Assembly: GCF_023015905.1 (NCBI RefSeq)
Contig: NZ_JALKBD010000010.1
Location: 1-64,000, forward strand
Direction: 5' to 3'
DNA from: Arenibacter sp. F20364
Lineage (GTDB): Bacteria > Bacteroidota > Bacteroidia > Flavobacteriales > Flavobacteriaceae
Length of the DNA stretch: 64,000 nucleotides
Shown: positions 1 through 7,715 of the stretch, piece by piece
Layout of the letters: each line of letters begins with the position of its first letter
How positions within the stretch are numbered: position 1 is the first letter of the stretch
Program-made: the position numbers and the translations under genes
The notes under the pieces: model-generated
Databases searched by the model: none
Seen by the model: the letters and a program-made list of their open reading frames with translations, nothing else
Told to the model about the DNA's origin: nothing

Positions 1-244
1 AATAACGATAAATCGGTTCCTTTGTCCATCCCTTAAATTTAAAGTGCAAAGAAATAAATTATTCACTTCAGACCCAAGTTTTGTTCTTGATCCATGAAAA
101 GGTTTGTGAACAAGGAGTTTTAGTCTTTGGGTTCTCGGGGAACACGGGTTTACATTTAAATTGAATAACTATTGTCTATTATGATGGTTAATTCTTTTAA
201 ATTGATAAGGAAAGATTATTTAGTCCATTTGTTACAATAATTCA

Positions 245-1044
245 TTACTTCTTTGATAGCCTGGATGCTGTGGTACCAAAATGTTTTTTAAAGGCATATG
301 AAAAATGGGAAAGATTTTCGAAACCTAAATCTAGATATATCTCTGAAGGCTTTTTGTTTTTTTGTCTAGAAGGAAGTGTGCTTCTTCCAAACGTTTTTTG
401 GTCAACCAACGCCCTGGAGAATCACTAAAAGTTTTTTGAAAATCACGCTTAATTGTTGCCAGACTTCTTCCTGTAAGTTTAGCAAATTTATCGAGAGAAA
501 CATTGAAAGTGAAATTCTGGTTCATATAAGCTTCTAAATCGATTTTATGAGGGTCCTTAAAATCGAATAAAAAATTGGAAAGCTCCGGTTTTACTTTAAA
601 AAGTAAATCTAAAGCTTCCATTGTTTTTATTTCAGAAATAGGTTCTGTTAGCTTTTGAAGATTATTAAAATATGGTAACAATGATTCAAAATAACCTTTC
701 AAGAAAACGTCTCTGGTTAATTCAATCATGTAATCTCCTTTATAGGAATTCTGTTTTTCAATATTATTAATCTTTGCATATTTTTTTAATGCGTTCTGCT
801 CAAGTAAAATATTAATTGCTTTAAAAGGCTTATTAGATTTAGGTAGTTTTAAGGATTTAGCCAATTGATTTCTTCGGATAAGCCCAATGCTATTTTTTTT
901 TAAAGTGACTGTACCATTATTTGTATAAAGATGTAATCCTCCTGAAAGTATAATCCCTAAAGCGTGTTCGTTAACAAACTGTTCATTACCTCGTTCTTTT
1001 TCGTAGACACAGGAATAAAGTAAATTATGTTTCTGTACACTCAT
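245..1044 (-). pseudogene. AraC-family transcriptional regulator, C-terminus frameshifted
   Basis: The open frame gives 237 residues and stops at 331 inside the DNA-binding domain. Its sequence follows the intact paralogue at 9493-10269 closely (N-terminal cupin-like sensing part, then MNQNFTFNVSLDKFAKLTGRS and RWLTKKRLEEAHFLL), but diverges after LLDKKTK. Reading on in the neighbouring frame down to the stop at 245-247 restores KPSEIYLDLGFENLSHFSYAF, the second helix-turn-helix of AraC proteins. One missing base in the T runs at 351-363 (plus strand) explains the break. The gene begins 5 bp after the SDR gene at 1050-1865, so the two are probably cotranscribed. The truncated product would lack the second HTH and is probably unable to bind DNA normally. 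A sequencing error in the homopolymer is the main alternative. Confidence 0.8.
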
Positions 1045-1049
1045 TAGTT

Positions 1050-1865
1050 TTAATTTTTAAACTGGCTCAAAATTATTTTGTCCATCATTTTATCGGATAA
1101 CATCTTCCTCATTAAAAGTAATGGCTTTGCCATAAAGCCGCCACTATATCTTGTTTTAGGTTTATTCACGGTTATAGCCTTTAGGATAAGATTGGCAATT
1201 AGTTCAGGTTCGGCATTTTTAGCTTTAAATTTTTCACCTGTTTCTATCATTTTATCTACCATAGTCCCATAAACTCCCTTTTCAGAAACTTTACGAGCAT
1301 TTTTCATAGCTATATCACTCCATTCAGATTTAACTCCACCTGGTTCTATAACAATGACATCTATACCAAATTGTTTAACCTCCATTCGCAAACTATCACT
1401 TAAGGCTTCTAAAGCAAATTTACTTGCATGGTACCAACCTCCATATGGATTTGCCAACTTACCTCCAATAGAAGATATATTAACAATTTTACCAAACTGA
1501 TTCTTACGCATATAAGGTAAAGCCAATTGCATCAATCTAGCAGCTCCAAATACATTAACTTCTAATTGATAGCGTGCATCCTCTATGGCTACCTCCTCAA
1601 TGGCACCATAATACCCTAAACCAGCATTGTTGATCAGCACATCAATTCGACCTTCATTTTTGATAATTTCATCAACGCCAGAAACTGTTGTACTATCCCG
1701 GGTTACATCCATTAGAAGAATTTTGGCTCCCAACAGTTTTAAATCGTTCATATTATCGACCCTACGAGCTGCACCGTAAACTATAAATCCTTCTTTTAGC
1801 AACAATTTGGCTGTTGTTTTGCCCATTCCTGAAGAGGCTCCGGTTATTAATACCACTTTGTTCAT
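1050..1865 (-). CDS. Short-chain dehydrogenase/reductase (SDR)
   Basis: A 271-residue classical SDR, predicted to be a cytosolic NAD(P)-dependent oxidoreductase acting on a carbonyl or hydroxyl substrate. The Rossmann dinucleotide motif TGASSGMGK is at residues 8-16, the NNAG motif near 79-82 and the catalytic YHASK (Tyr-x-x-x-Lys) near 147-151, preceded by the catalytic Ser in NISSIGG. A basic residue in GAARRV after beta-2 suggests NADP(H) preference. The gene is followed after 5 bp by the broken AraC gene, so this is an SDR-regulator pair. The substrate cannot be told from sequence. Confidence 0.9.
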   Translation of the reverse strand: MNKVVLITGASSGMGKTTAKLLLKEGFIVYGAARRVDNMNDLKLLGAKILLMDVTRDSTTVSGVDEIIKNEGRIDVLINNAGLGYYGAIEEVAIEDARYQLEVNVFGAARLMQLALPYMRKNQFGKIVNISSIGGKLANPYGGWYHASKFALEALSDSLRMEVKQFGIDVIVIEPGGVKSEWSDIAMKNARKVSEKGVYGTMVDKMIETGEKFKAKNAEPELIANLILKAITVNKPKTRYSGGFMAKPLLLMRKMLSDKMMDKIILSQFKN

Positions 1866-1892
1866 ATATTACTTTTATAAAGTTATAAAGCA

Positions 1893-1922
1893 AAAGTAGC
1901 TCACCTTTAGTGTAGCTACTTT
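1893..1922 (-). terminator. Hairpin after doxX-like gene
   Basis: A 9-bp perfect inverted repeat (AAAGTAGCT / AGCTACTTT) with a 12-base loop lies between the stop of the DoxX gene (1976) and the start of the SDR gene (1865). Read on the minus strand it is followed by a T-rich stretch. It is a plausible intrinsic terminator that would separate the DoxX transcript from the SDR-AraC pair. Confidence 0.5.
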
Positions 1923-1975
1923 GTTTAAAAGCTCAAACATATCTTTGAGCAACAGGTAAAGAACTTGCGAACCAA

Positions 1976-2518
1976 CTAAAGAGTTGTTTGCTTTAATATC
2001 TTATGTTTTAGATAGTGGTCTAACGAATATTTCCCTCCTCCAACGAAAAACAAACACAGTGCTATTATAAGATAAAGTAATGCAAGTTCTGCAGAGCCAG
2101 ATCCTGCGGCACTATGTCCATCTGCTTTAGCTAACCATAATGGAAACCCAAAAAAAGGATCTCCATCACCTTCAAATGAATATTTTACAGTAATACGATA
2201 AATAGGATCTTTAAAAGGTATATGCATAAAGGCTATACCTACAAACATAGTTATAGTAGCACCCAAGGATGCCAATGGCACAAAAATGCCGAGTATCAAT
2301 GCAATACCGCCCCCAAATTCACTTATAACCGCTAATAATTGAAGAATGCCCGGGAAGGCATCTCCCGCGAAACTCATTGGTGTGGCAAGCTTTGGTAACC
2401 CATGCATGATTAATCCAAAACCTGCAATTAGACGTACTATTAATAAACCTATTGAAGCAAAGCTATTGCTTTTGCGTTCTCCAAAAAGGAGATTTGAAAT
2501 TGTTGAAATTGTTTTCAT
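1976..2518 (-). CDS. DoxX family membrane protein
   Basis: A 180-residue integral membrane protein. After a short cytosolic N-terminus come four hydrophobic segments with the DoxX-type signature: LLIVRLIAGFGLIMHGLPKL for the first helix, then an EFGGGIALILG helix, a hydrophobic segment around GATITMFVGIAF, and a last helix LLYLIIALCLFFVGGG. DoxX-family proteins are inner-membrane proteins linked to thiol and redox stress in several bacteria; the exact function here is unknown. It follows the SnoaL-like gene by 22 bp and probably belongs to the nitroreductase transcript. Confidence 0.85.
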   Translation of the reverse strand: MKTISTISNLLFGERKSNSFASIGLLIVRLIAGFGLIMHGLPKLATPMSFAGDAFPGILQLLAVISEFGGGIALILGIFVPLASLGATITMFVGIAFMHIPFKDPIYRITVKYSFEGDGDPFFGFPLWLAKADGHSAAGSGSAELALLYLIIALCLFFVGGGKYSLDHYLKHKILKQTTL

Positions 2519-2540
2519 GATTTGATTTTTTTAAATGAGT

Positions 2541-3035
2541 TTAATTTTTTAGCCCATCAATGAAAATATAAAGCGATTTTATTTTTCCATTTTCTATGAC
2601 AAAGATGTCTTGTCCTGTTATTTCATCAGGTTTGGAAGATGGCCCAAATTGCCAAAACAGTCTCGCTACATTATTATGACTTTCAATTGGTTGAGAAATA
2701 CTGAAGGAAAAACTAGGATGTTTTGCTTGTAATTCTTCAATGAAATCATTCAGTTTTGAATGTCCGTTTATTACAAAAAATGGATCGACTATTTCTACAT
2801 CTTCTGCATATACTTTTTTAATGGACTTGTTTCGCTTTCCAGCATCTTCTTCTGACCATATTTTCAAATGCTTTTTTGCTAAAGCTTCTATGTCTACTTT
2901 GCTCATATCTGTATGTTTTTTTTGTTTTATACTATTTTCTTCGGAATTTAGTTTTGGGTTAGATTCTTGTGCATTTAGATTGGAATTAAACCCCATAACT
3001 ATCAAAATCGCCAGCATTATTATTTTTGTTTTCAT
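2541..3035 (-). CDS. Secreted SnoaL/NTF2-like protein
   Basis: A 164-residue protein with a signal peptide (MKTKIIMLAILIVMGFNSNLNAQ) followed by an NTF2-like alpha+beta barrel. KHLKIWSEEDAGKRNKSIKKVYAEDVEIVDPF and INGHSKLNDFIEELQAKHP match the SnoaL/nuclear-transport-factor-2 pattern, and the C-terminal strands RLFWQFGPSSKP and GQDIFVIENGKIKSLYIFID complete the fold. Such proteins bind or convert small hydrophobic molecules, but no catalytic function can be assigned. It starts 6 bp after the nitroreductase stop, which suggests translational coupling. Confidence 0.8.
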   Translation of the reverse strand: MKTKIIMLAILIVMGFNSNLNAQESNPKLNSEENSIKQKKHTDMSKVDIEALAKKHLKIWSEEDAGKRNKSIKKVYAEDVEIVDPFFVINGHSKLNDFIEELQAKHPSFSFSISQPIESHNNVARLFWQFGPSSKPDEITGQDIFVIENGKIKSLYIFIDGLKN

Positions 3036-3041
3036 ATTTGA

Positions 3042-3674
3042 CTATTTTATTTCAGTTAAAAATTCCGATAATGGTTTTCTCACCTTTTTAAGGTTTAAGT
3101 TCCAGTCGTTATTATCATCTCGATACCCTAAGGCCAATAGCATTGAACTTTTCAATCCCTTCTCTTTAAGCCCCAACAATTCATCTAAGGCTAATGGGTC
3201 AAAACCTTCCATTGGAGTAGCGTCAATCCCTTCAAGTGCAGCAACAAGTGTAGCAATACCTAATGCAATATGTGCTTGTTTGGCTGCATGATGAAAATTG
3301 TTTTCATCGCTCATCGCTCCAAAAAACTGTTTTGAAAAGTTCCTTTGTCCTAAAGTTTTTTCAATGGGTAGATCACGCTCTTTTGCCAAGTGATCGAAAA
3401 CACCATCAATTCTTTCTTTTGAATAGGTATCCCAGGCTGCAAAGACTAGCAAATGTGAAGATTCAACAATTTGTTTCTGATTAAAAGCTATGGGCTCTAT
3501 CTTGCTCTTCAGCTCGTTATTGGTAATAATGATAATTTCATAAGGCTGTAATCCTATACCGGAAGGAGCTAAATGCATAGCTTCGATAATTTTATTTATG
3601 GTGCTATCCGGTATTTTTTTGCCTGACATTCTCTTAGCAGCATAACGCCACTTCATTGCTTCTATAATTTCCAT
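3042..3674 (-). CDS. NAD(P)H-dependent nitroreductase family protein
   Basis: A 210-residue FMN-dependent nitroreductase-fold enzyme, related to NfsB. The N-terminal MKWRYAAKRMSGKKIPD contains the FMN-phosphate-binding basic region; LAPSGIGLQPYEIIIITN is the family signature after the first helix; GIDATPMEGFDPLALDELLGL and LLALGYRDDNNDWN match the C-terminal FMN-binding part. It probably reduces quinones, nitro compounds or enals with NAD(P)H in the cytosol. It is the first gene of a likely run nitroreductase, SnoaL-like, DoxX. Confidence 0.9.
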   Translation of the reverse strand: MEIIEAMKWRYAAKRMSGKKIPDSTINKIIEAMHLAPSGIGLQPYEIIIITNNELKSKIEPIAFNQKQIVESSHLLVFAAWDTYSKERIDGVFDHLAKERDLPIEKTLGQRNFSKQFFGAMSDENNFHHAAKQAHIALGIATLVAALEGIDATPMEGFDPLALDELLGLKEKGLKSSMLLALGYRDDNNDWNLNLKKVRKPLSEFLTEIK

Positions 3675-3690
3675 TTTATTTAAGGATTTT

Positions 3691-3719
3691 ACGCTTACCC
3701 TAGGTATTAGGATAAGCGT
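3691..3719. terminator. Hairpin between SDR and nitroreductase genes
   Basis: A 12-bp stem with one mismatch (ACGCTTA-x-CCTA pairing with TAGG-x-TAAGCGT, five-base loop) lies between the stop of the SDR at 3735 and the start of the nitroreductase gene at 3674. No strong U-tract follows on either strand, so it could be a terminator or an mRNA-stability hairpin. Confidence 0.4.
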
Positions 3720-3734
3720 GTTTGATTAAACTTA

Positions 3735-4592
3735 TTACCCGCTATATGTGGCCAACCACTTTTCTTTTATCTCTGCTCTCGCATTGATAAATTCTACATC
3801 TGTACCTTGCGCAATAGCATCAAGTGGATAGCGCAATGGTCTAGTTCCGTCTTGCATGCTTACCAAGTTTAAGATTCCGTCCGCTATGGTTTGAGGATTC
3901 ATATCGAACTCTTGCATTTTGCCAAATAATCCAGTTCCAATGGCATTAAACATTTCTGTTGCAACAGGATCGTATGCTGCTGCTATTTCAGGCTTGTCCG
4001 CACCAATTCCTGGTTTACTGCCGTTGTTCATTTCTGTAGGATAAACACCTGGTTGTATGGTTACGTTTTCAATATTGAATTGGGCCAATTCCGCCTGTAA
4101 ACCTTCGACAATACTTTCTACACCAAACTTTGAAGCTAAATAGGGAATCATAAAAGGTAATGTGTGAGCACTTGCCCCCGAAGTTATATTGATTATCAAA
4201 CCACTTTTTTCCTTACGCATACTTGGTAAAACAGCTTGATAAGTTCTAATAACACCATAAAAGTTTACTTCAAACATTTTACGGATTTGCTCTAATGAAG
4301 TAGCTTCCAAAAGCCCAAAACCTGTTACTCCGGCATTGTTGACCAATACGTCAATTTTTCCGTGTTTTGAAAGTGTTTGTTGAAATGCATTTGATACCGA
4401 ACTGTCATCAGTTACATCAATTTCAACTACTTCAACATTAGGCAATGTTGAAAGTTCATTGGCCGCTTCTTTGTTTTTGCCCAATACTCCTCTCATACCA
4501 GCGATTACAGTATGACCGGCTTTTGATAAAGTGATGGTTGTTAATTTCCCAAAACCTGAACTTGTTCCTGTGATAAAAATTACTTTGCTCAT
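3735..4592 (-). CDS. Short-chain dehydrogenase/reductase (SDR)
   Basis: A 285-residue classical SDR. TGTSSGFGK (residues 8-16) is the nucleotide loop, NNAGVTGFG follows beta-4, and ITSGASAHTLPFMIPYLASKFGVES holds the catalytic Ser and the Tyr-x-x-x-Lys pair (YLASK). The long C-terminal part after PGVYPTEM is typical of SDRs annotated as oxidoreductases in Bacteroidota. It is preceded by a Crp-type regulator gene with a palindromic Crp-like box between them at 4676-4689, so regulation by that neighbour is likely. The substrate is unknown. Confidence 0.88.
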   Translation of the reverse strand: MSKVIFITGTSSGFGKLTTITLSKAGHTVIAGMRGVLGKNKEAANELSTLPNVEVVEIDVTDDSSVSNAFQQTLSKHGKIDVLVNNAGVTGFGLLEATSLEQIRKMFEVNFYGVIRTYQAVLPSMRKEKSGLIINITSGASAHTLPFMIPYLASKFGVESIVEGLQAELAQFNIENVTIQPGVYPTEMNNGSKPGIGADKPEIAAAYDPVATEMFNAIGTGLFGKMQEFDMNPQTIADGILNLVSMQDGTRPLRYPLDAIAQGTDVEFINARAEIKEKWLATYSG

Positions 4593-4675
4593 TTTTATAT
4601 AATTTTAAATTATTAATGAGACAAAGATGTCACTGAAATGGACTTTTTTCCATTGACATTTAAATGAAAAAACTA

Positions 4676-4689
4676 TTGACAAATGTCAA
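4676..4689. promoter_or_regulatory. Crp/Fnr-like palindrome upstream of SDR
   Basis: TTGACAAATGTCAA, with 6-bp complementary arms around a 2-bp centre, lies between the Crp-type regulator gene (stop at 4695) and the SDR start at 4592, about 90 bp upstream of the SDR ATG. The form resembles Fnr-type boxes and the TGAC/GTCA boxes of the 46-63 kb region, but I do not see a -7 element 33 bp away, so it may bind a different regulator, most simply the adjacent Crp protein. Confidence 0.5.
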
Positions 4690-4694
4690 CGTTT

Positions 4695-5273
4695 TTACCT
4701 CTTGTTCGCTTGGGATCTAATGCGGCTTAGGGTTTCGGGTGAAATACCTATGTATGAAGCGATCATGTGTTGGGGAACACGATTGGCAATTGATGGGAAT
4801 TTTAAAACGAAATTATTATATTTTTCTTCAGATGTAAGACTAATACTGGAATGGATTCTGTTTTGGGAAGTAAGGAAGCTTCTGTGCAATATATTGTTGA
4901 CCATATTATTAAATAAAGGGAATTTCTTGCAGAGCATATCAAAGTCATCTTTTTTGAATAACAGTATTTCTGCATTCTCTAGGGCTTCTATATTAAACTT
5001 TGAAGGTGTTTCATTAACAAGACTTTCTCTATCTCCCGTCCAATAGTTTTCAGGCGAAAAGCTCATAATGTGCTCTGTTCCTTTGTCATCTACAGAATAT
5101 TTTCTAAGAAAACCACTGGATACAAAGGCATTATAACGCCAAACATCACCTTCTTGCAATAGAAATTGCCTTCTACGCAATTTTTTTAATATGGCATAAG
5201 AAAGTATCTCGCTTAAGTCATCCTCAGGCATAGATACTTTGTCATTTATATATTTCTTGAAAACTTCTAACAT
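4695..5273 (-). CDS. Crp/Fnr family transcriptional regulator
   Basis: A 192-residue regulator starting at the ATG at 5273; a TTG three codons earlier is less likely because it lies in an inverted repeat. It has an N-terminal cyclic-nucleotide-binding-type beta-roll (LQEGDVWRYNAFVSSGFLRKYS, then a GDRESLVN turn) without the cysteines of Fnr, a long dimerisation helix, and a C-terminal winged helix with PQHMIASYIGISPETLSRIR as the recognition segment. Small Flavobacteriia regulators of this type usually lack clear cAMP-binding residues, so the ligand is unknown. The SDR gene downstream, with a palindrome between, is the probable target. Confidence 0.85.
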   Translation of the reverse strand: MLEVFKKYINDKVSMPEDDLSEILSYAILKKLRRRQFLLQEGDVWRYNAFVSSGFLRKYSVDDKGTEHIMSFSPENYWTGDRESLVNETPSKFNIEALENAEILLFKKDDFDMLCKKFPLFNNMVNNILHRSFLTSQNRIHSSISLTSEEKYNNFVLKFPSIANRVPQHMIASYIGISPETLSRIRSQANKR

Positions 5274-5279
5274 AATACA

Positions 5280-5301
5280 CAAAGTTAAAAATTTAACTTT
5301 G
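5280..5301. promoter_or_regulatory. Inverted repeat at crp-type gene start
   Basis: Arms CAAAGTTAAA and TTTAACTTTG flank two bases, ending 7 bp upstream of the ATG at 5273. The position is suitable for an autoregulatory operator of the regulator gene at 4695-5273. I know no matching consensus. Confidence 0.4.
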
Positions 5302-5321
5302 AAAATAGTGTGTAAAAAATA

Positions 5322-5356
5322 AGCCTAAAATGTACATTAAATAAGTACTTTAGGCT
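5322..5356 (-). terminator. Intrinsic terminator after NADP reductase gene
   Basis: AGCCTAAA and TTTAGGCT form an 8-bp stem, with an inner GTAC/GTAC pairing, downstream of the stop at 5394. On the minus strand the stem is followed by a T-rich run, as expected for a rho-independent terminator. Confidence 0.6.
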
Positions 5357-5393
5357 ATTTATTTTCTCTTTATTAGAGAAACAAGAAAATTAT

Positions 5394-5990
5394 TTAAGCT
5401 GGATAACTTACAATATTTAATGCAGCTAATGATCCACCAGCTTGCTGTAGTTTACTTCCTGTGGCTAGATTGCCTAAATCAATGGGCTTAAAACCGAATT
5501 CATGAAGCAGATTAGAAACTGTGTTTTTAGCTTCGGTATCATCACCTGATACAAAAGCAATACGATTGCCATTTTCAACTTTTGGATCTGCAGCTATCCA
5601 TTTCAAAAAGTAATGATTCAATGTTTTTACTACTCGTGCTTTTGGAAAAAGTTCTTGTACAATTTCACTAGCAGCTTTTCCTTTTAAATCGTCAAAACTC
5701 ATATCATCTAAAATTGGGTTGGTAACGTCAACTAAAATCTTACCTTCTATATTAGGGACATCTGCCGCTACTTGCTTCAAATGCGACCATCTAACTGTAA
5801 GAAAAAGCACCTCTGCTTGATTAACCTTACTTAAATCTGTAGGAATTGCTAGGTTTCCTATACTTGTTGCTTTGTTTTTTAAACTTTCAGCGCCCTTGTT
5901 ATTTGTAAGCAAAACGCTATGTCCTGCTTTAACTAATTTTTTAGCTATTGCTTCTCCAATTTTTCCTGTTCCTATTATTGCCGTTTTCAT
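5394..5990 (-). CDS. F420-dependent NADP reductase-like oxidoreductase
   Basis: A 198-residue Rossmann-fold protein. MKTAIIGTGKIGEAIAKKLVKAGHSVLLTNNKG has the GxGxxG loop and a basic region fitting NADP(H). LVDVTNPI and SEIVQELFPKARVVKTLNHYF match the NADP_oxidoreductase_F420-dependent family, and the C-terminal FVSGDD, LLHEFGFKPIDLGNLATGSKLQQAGG is the usual capping region. In organisms without F420 these proteins are probable NADP-dependent reductases (compare the STEAP/Fno fold); the partner is unknown. It has its own terminator. Confidence 0.82.
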   Translation of the reverse strand: MKTAIIGTGKIGEAIAKKLVKAGHSVLLTNNKGAESLKNKATSIGNLAIPTDLSKVNQAEVLFLTVRWSHLKQVAADVPNIEGKILVDVTNPILDDMSFDDLKGKAASEIVQELFPKARVVKTLNHYFLKWIAADPKVENGNRIAFVSGDDTEAKNTVSNLLHEFGFKPIDLGNLATGSKLQQAGGSLAALNIVSYPA

Positions 5991-6069
5991 AATCTAATGT
6001 TTTTATTTTTTATACTGTCTTAATAGATATGCTTTTATTATTTTATTGAAAAGTGTTATTAAAAAAATG

Positions 6070-6561
6070 TTATTGCTTCTTTTCATATGGCACCCCATCT
6101 GGATAGGTGATAAATTCAATTGTTGTACCCCAAGGTGTTAAGCCGTAACAAAAGAAGTTTTTATCCCCTTTCTCAGCTGGAAATAAAAATGGATTTGGAC
6201 CTGACAACATTTTTCCTCCAGCTACTTCAAATTTTTGAATTGCTTCATCCATATAGTTTGTATAAGACGCAAATTGTATTAATCCTAAATCACTAGATTT
6301 TATTGGTTGTCTCTGACCATCAACATGAATTTCAAATAACTCTATTCTAACGCCACTTCCTATTTTAATCATCCTACACGAATAAAGAGCTGCTTTTTGT
6401 GCAAGCTTAAGTGCTGATGCAAGTTCATCAGATGCTTCTAAGGGAGTAAGCTCTCTGCTGTAAGATTCATAAATTATCTTAGCATCAAAAGCCTCTTGTA
6501 GAAAGACAGTAGCACTATCGATATCTGGCACATTTAAACCAATATGATCAATTTTTGCTAT
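6070..6561 (-). CDS. VOC family (glyoxalase/dioxygenase fold) protein, start uncertain
   Basis: A vicinal-oxygen-chelate protein of about 164 residues. The in-frame GTG at 6531 would give 153 residues but removes the first beta strand. The bases upstream encode AKIDHIGLNVPDI, the standard opening of a VOC fold with its metal-ligand His, and no ATG or GTG is available for it; an ATA at 6559-6561 stands where ATG is expected. Later features include RIELFEIH (usual Glu ligand region), QFASYTNYMDEAIQKFEVAGGK and GDKNFFCYGLTPWGTTIEFITYP, ending in the final Glu of the fold. Either an unusual start codon is used, the start has been lost by mutation, or there is a sequence error. It lies just after the second VOC gene. 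Confidence 0.75.
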   Translation of the reverse strand: MAKIDHIGLNVPDIDSATVFLQEAFDAKIIYESYSRELTPLEASDELASALKLAQKAALYSCRMIKIGSGVRIELFEIHVDGQRQPIKSSDLGLIQFASYTNYMDEAIQKFEVAGGKMLSGPNPFLFPAEKGDKNFFCYGLTPWGTTIEFITYPDGVPYEKKQ

Positions 6562-6580
6562 GATGCTTTTAGTTTTCTTA

Positions 6581-7045
6581 TTATTGGATTACTGTGTTTG
6601 CTTGAAAAATATTTATTCGATTACCATCTGGGTCTAATGCCATAGTACAAAATAATGCGCCTTCAGCTAGATATCTGTCTTTCCATAAAAATTCTACCCC
6701 TTTTTCTTCAAGTTCTTTTGTTGCTTTCTTTAAATCCTCTACTTGAAAAACCAGCGCTTTACTGCCAACTACCGTTGGTGGTGCATCAATTTTTGAATCG
6801 TTAATCATCGCATCAATTATTTGACTATCTGAATTTTGAAGCATTTCAATCTTCATACGTGCACCTTCCATGAATGCCATTTGTAACTCACCTTTTTCTA
6901 CAGGGATAGCTTGTTTCATTACTAATTTAAATCCTAGTATATTAGTATACCACTTTATTGATTCTTCAATATTAGAAACCACAAAAGCAACATTATATAA
7001 TGCTAATGTGTTTAAACCTCCCTTTAATTTTGTTTGATTTTCCAT
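6581..7045 (-). CDS. VOC family (glyoxalase/bleomycin-resistance fold) protein
   Basis: A 154-residue single-domain VOC protein. After a short N-terminal extension, LYNVAFVVSNIEESIKWYTNILGFKLV is the first beta-alpha-beta unit, KIEMLQNSDSQ and ALVFQVEDLKKATKELEEKGVEFL follow, and FCTMALDPDGNRINIFQ is the last module. The Glu and His ligand positions of glyoxalase I are not all visible, so it could be a binding protein or an enzyme with a different metal set. It is followed at once by the other VOC gene and the two probably form one transcript. Confidence 0.82.
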   Translation of the reverse strand: MENQTKLKGGLNTLALYNVAFVVSNIEESIKWYTNILGFKLVMKQAIPVEKGELQMAFMEGARMKIEMLQNSDSQIIDAMINDSKIDAPPTVVGSKALVFQVEDLKKATKELEEKGVEFLWKDRYLAEGALFCTMALDPDGNRINIFQANTVIQ

Positions 7046-7082
7046 TTTTTTTCTTAACGATGTTCTTATTTGCTTTGGCTAA

Positions 7083-7116
7083 TATTGAGGCTGAAAATTT
7101 TTTTTCAGCCTCAATA
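7083..7116. terminator. Hairpin between yceI-like and VOC genes
   Basis: A 15-bp perfect inverted repeat (TATTGAGGCTGAAAA with its complement, four-base loop) lies directly downstream of the YceI-like gene (stop at 7135). It is a strong stem but has A/T runs inside rather than a U-tract after it on the minus strand. Confidence 0.55.
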
Positions 7117-7134
7117 AACATTATTGACTAAAAA

Positions 7135-7659
7135 CTATTCTTTAACAAATTGTAGGTCAACAACAAGATTAATTGTGTCACTTACCACTATACTTCCTGC
7201 TTCTGTTACCGCACTCCACGTTAAATCGAAATCTTTTCTATTCACTTTTCCGGTAATTTCAAAACCTGCTTTGGTTTGACCATAAGGGTCTACAGCTAAT
7301 CCATTAAAATCTACATTTAATACAATTTCTTTGGTTTTATCTCTAATTGTTAAATCTCCAACTAATTTATCTCCATCAAAAGATTTTGATTTAAAAGTCA
7401 ATTCTGGATATTTTTCTACATTGAAAAAGTCATCTGATTTTAAGTGAGCATCTCTATCACTATTTTTAGTATTGATAGAATCAACATTTGCGACAAATTT
7501 AAAATCTGCATTTACGAAATTTTCGTTTTCAGTTTCAGCTGTTGCGCTGAAGTCTTCGAAGTGTCCGGTTACTGTAGAGATCATCATATGCTTAACTTTA
7601 AAGCTTATTTCTGAGTGTGCTACATCTAAATTCCATTTTGTTTTTACAACTGTTTTCAT
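7135..7659 (-). CDS. YceI family protein
   Basis: A 174-residue lipocalin-like YceI domain. WNLDVAHSEISFKVKHMMISTVTGHFEDFSATAE is the characteristic opening, NVDSINTKNSDRDAHLKSDDFFNVEKYPELTFKS the central signature and GFEITGKVNRKDFDLTW the late one. Members bind isoprenoid quinones or similar lipids. There is no signal peptide, so this copy is probably cytosolic, unlike E. coli YceI. An imperfect repeat TGTCA-N4-TGACG at 7674-7687 just upstream resembles the palindrome in front of the next gene. Confidence 0.88.
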   Translation of the reverse strand: MKTVVKTKWNLDVAHSEISFKVKHMMISTVTGHFEDFSATAETENENFVNADFKFVANVDSINTKNSDRDAHLKSDDFFNVEKYPELTFKSKSFDGDKLVGDLTIRDKTKEIVLNVDFNGLAVDPYGQTKAGFEITGKVNRKDFDLTWSAVTEAGSIVVSDTINLVVDLQFVKE

Positions 7660-7715
7660 TTTAAAATTATTTATGTCATTTCTGACGGTTATACTTGTTT
7701 TGGATTATTAAAAAT

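Noticed and set aside
1-244. Start of the window before the AraC pseudogene
   Set aside because: Searched both strands for a gene end or a repeat; nothing recognisable was found.
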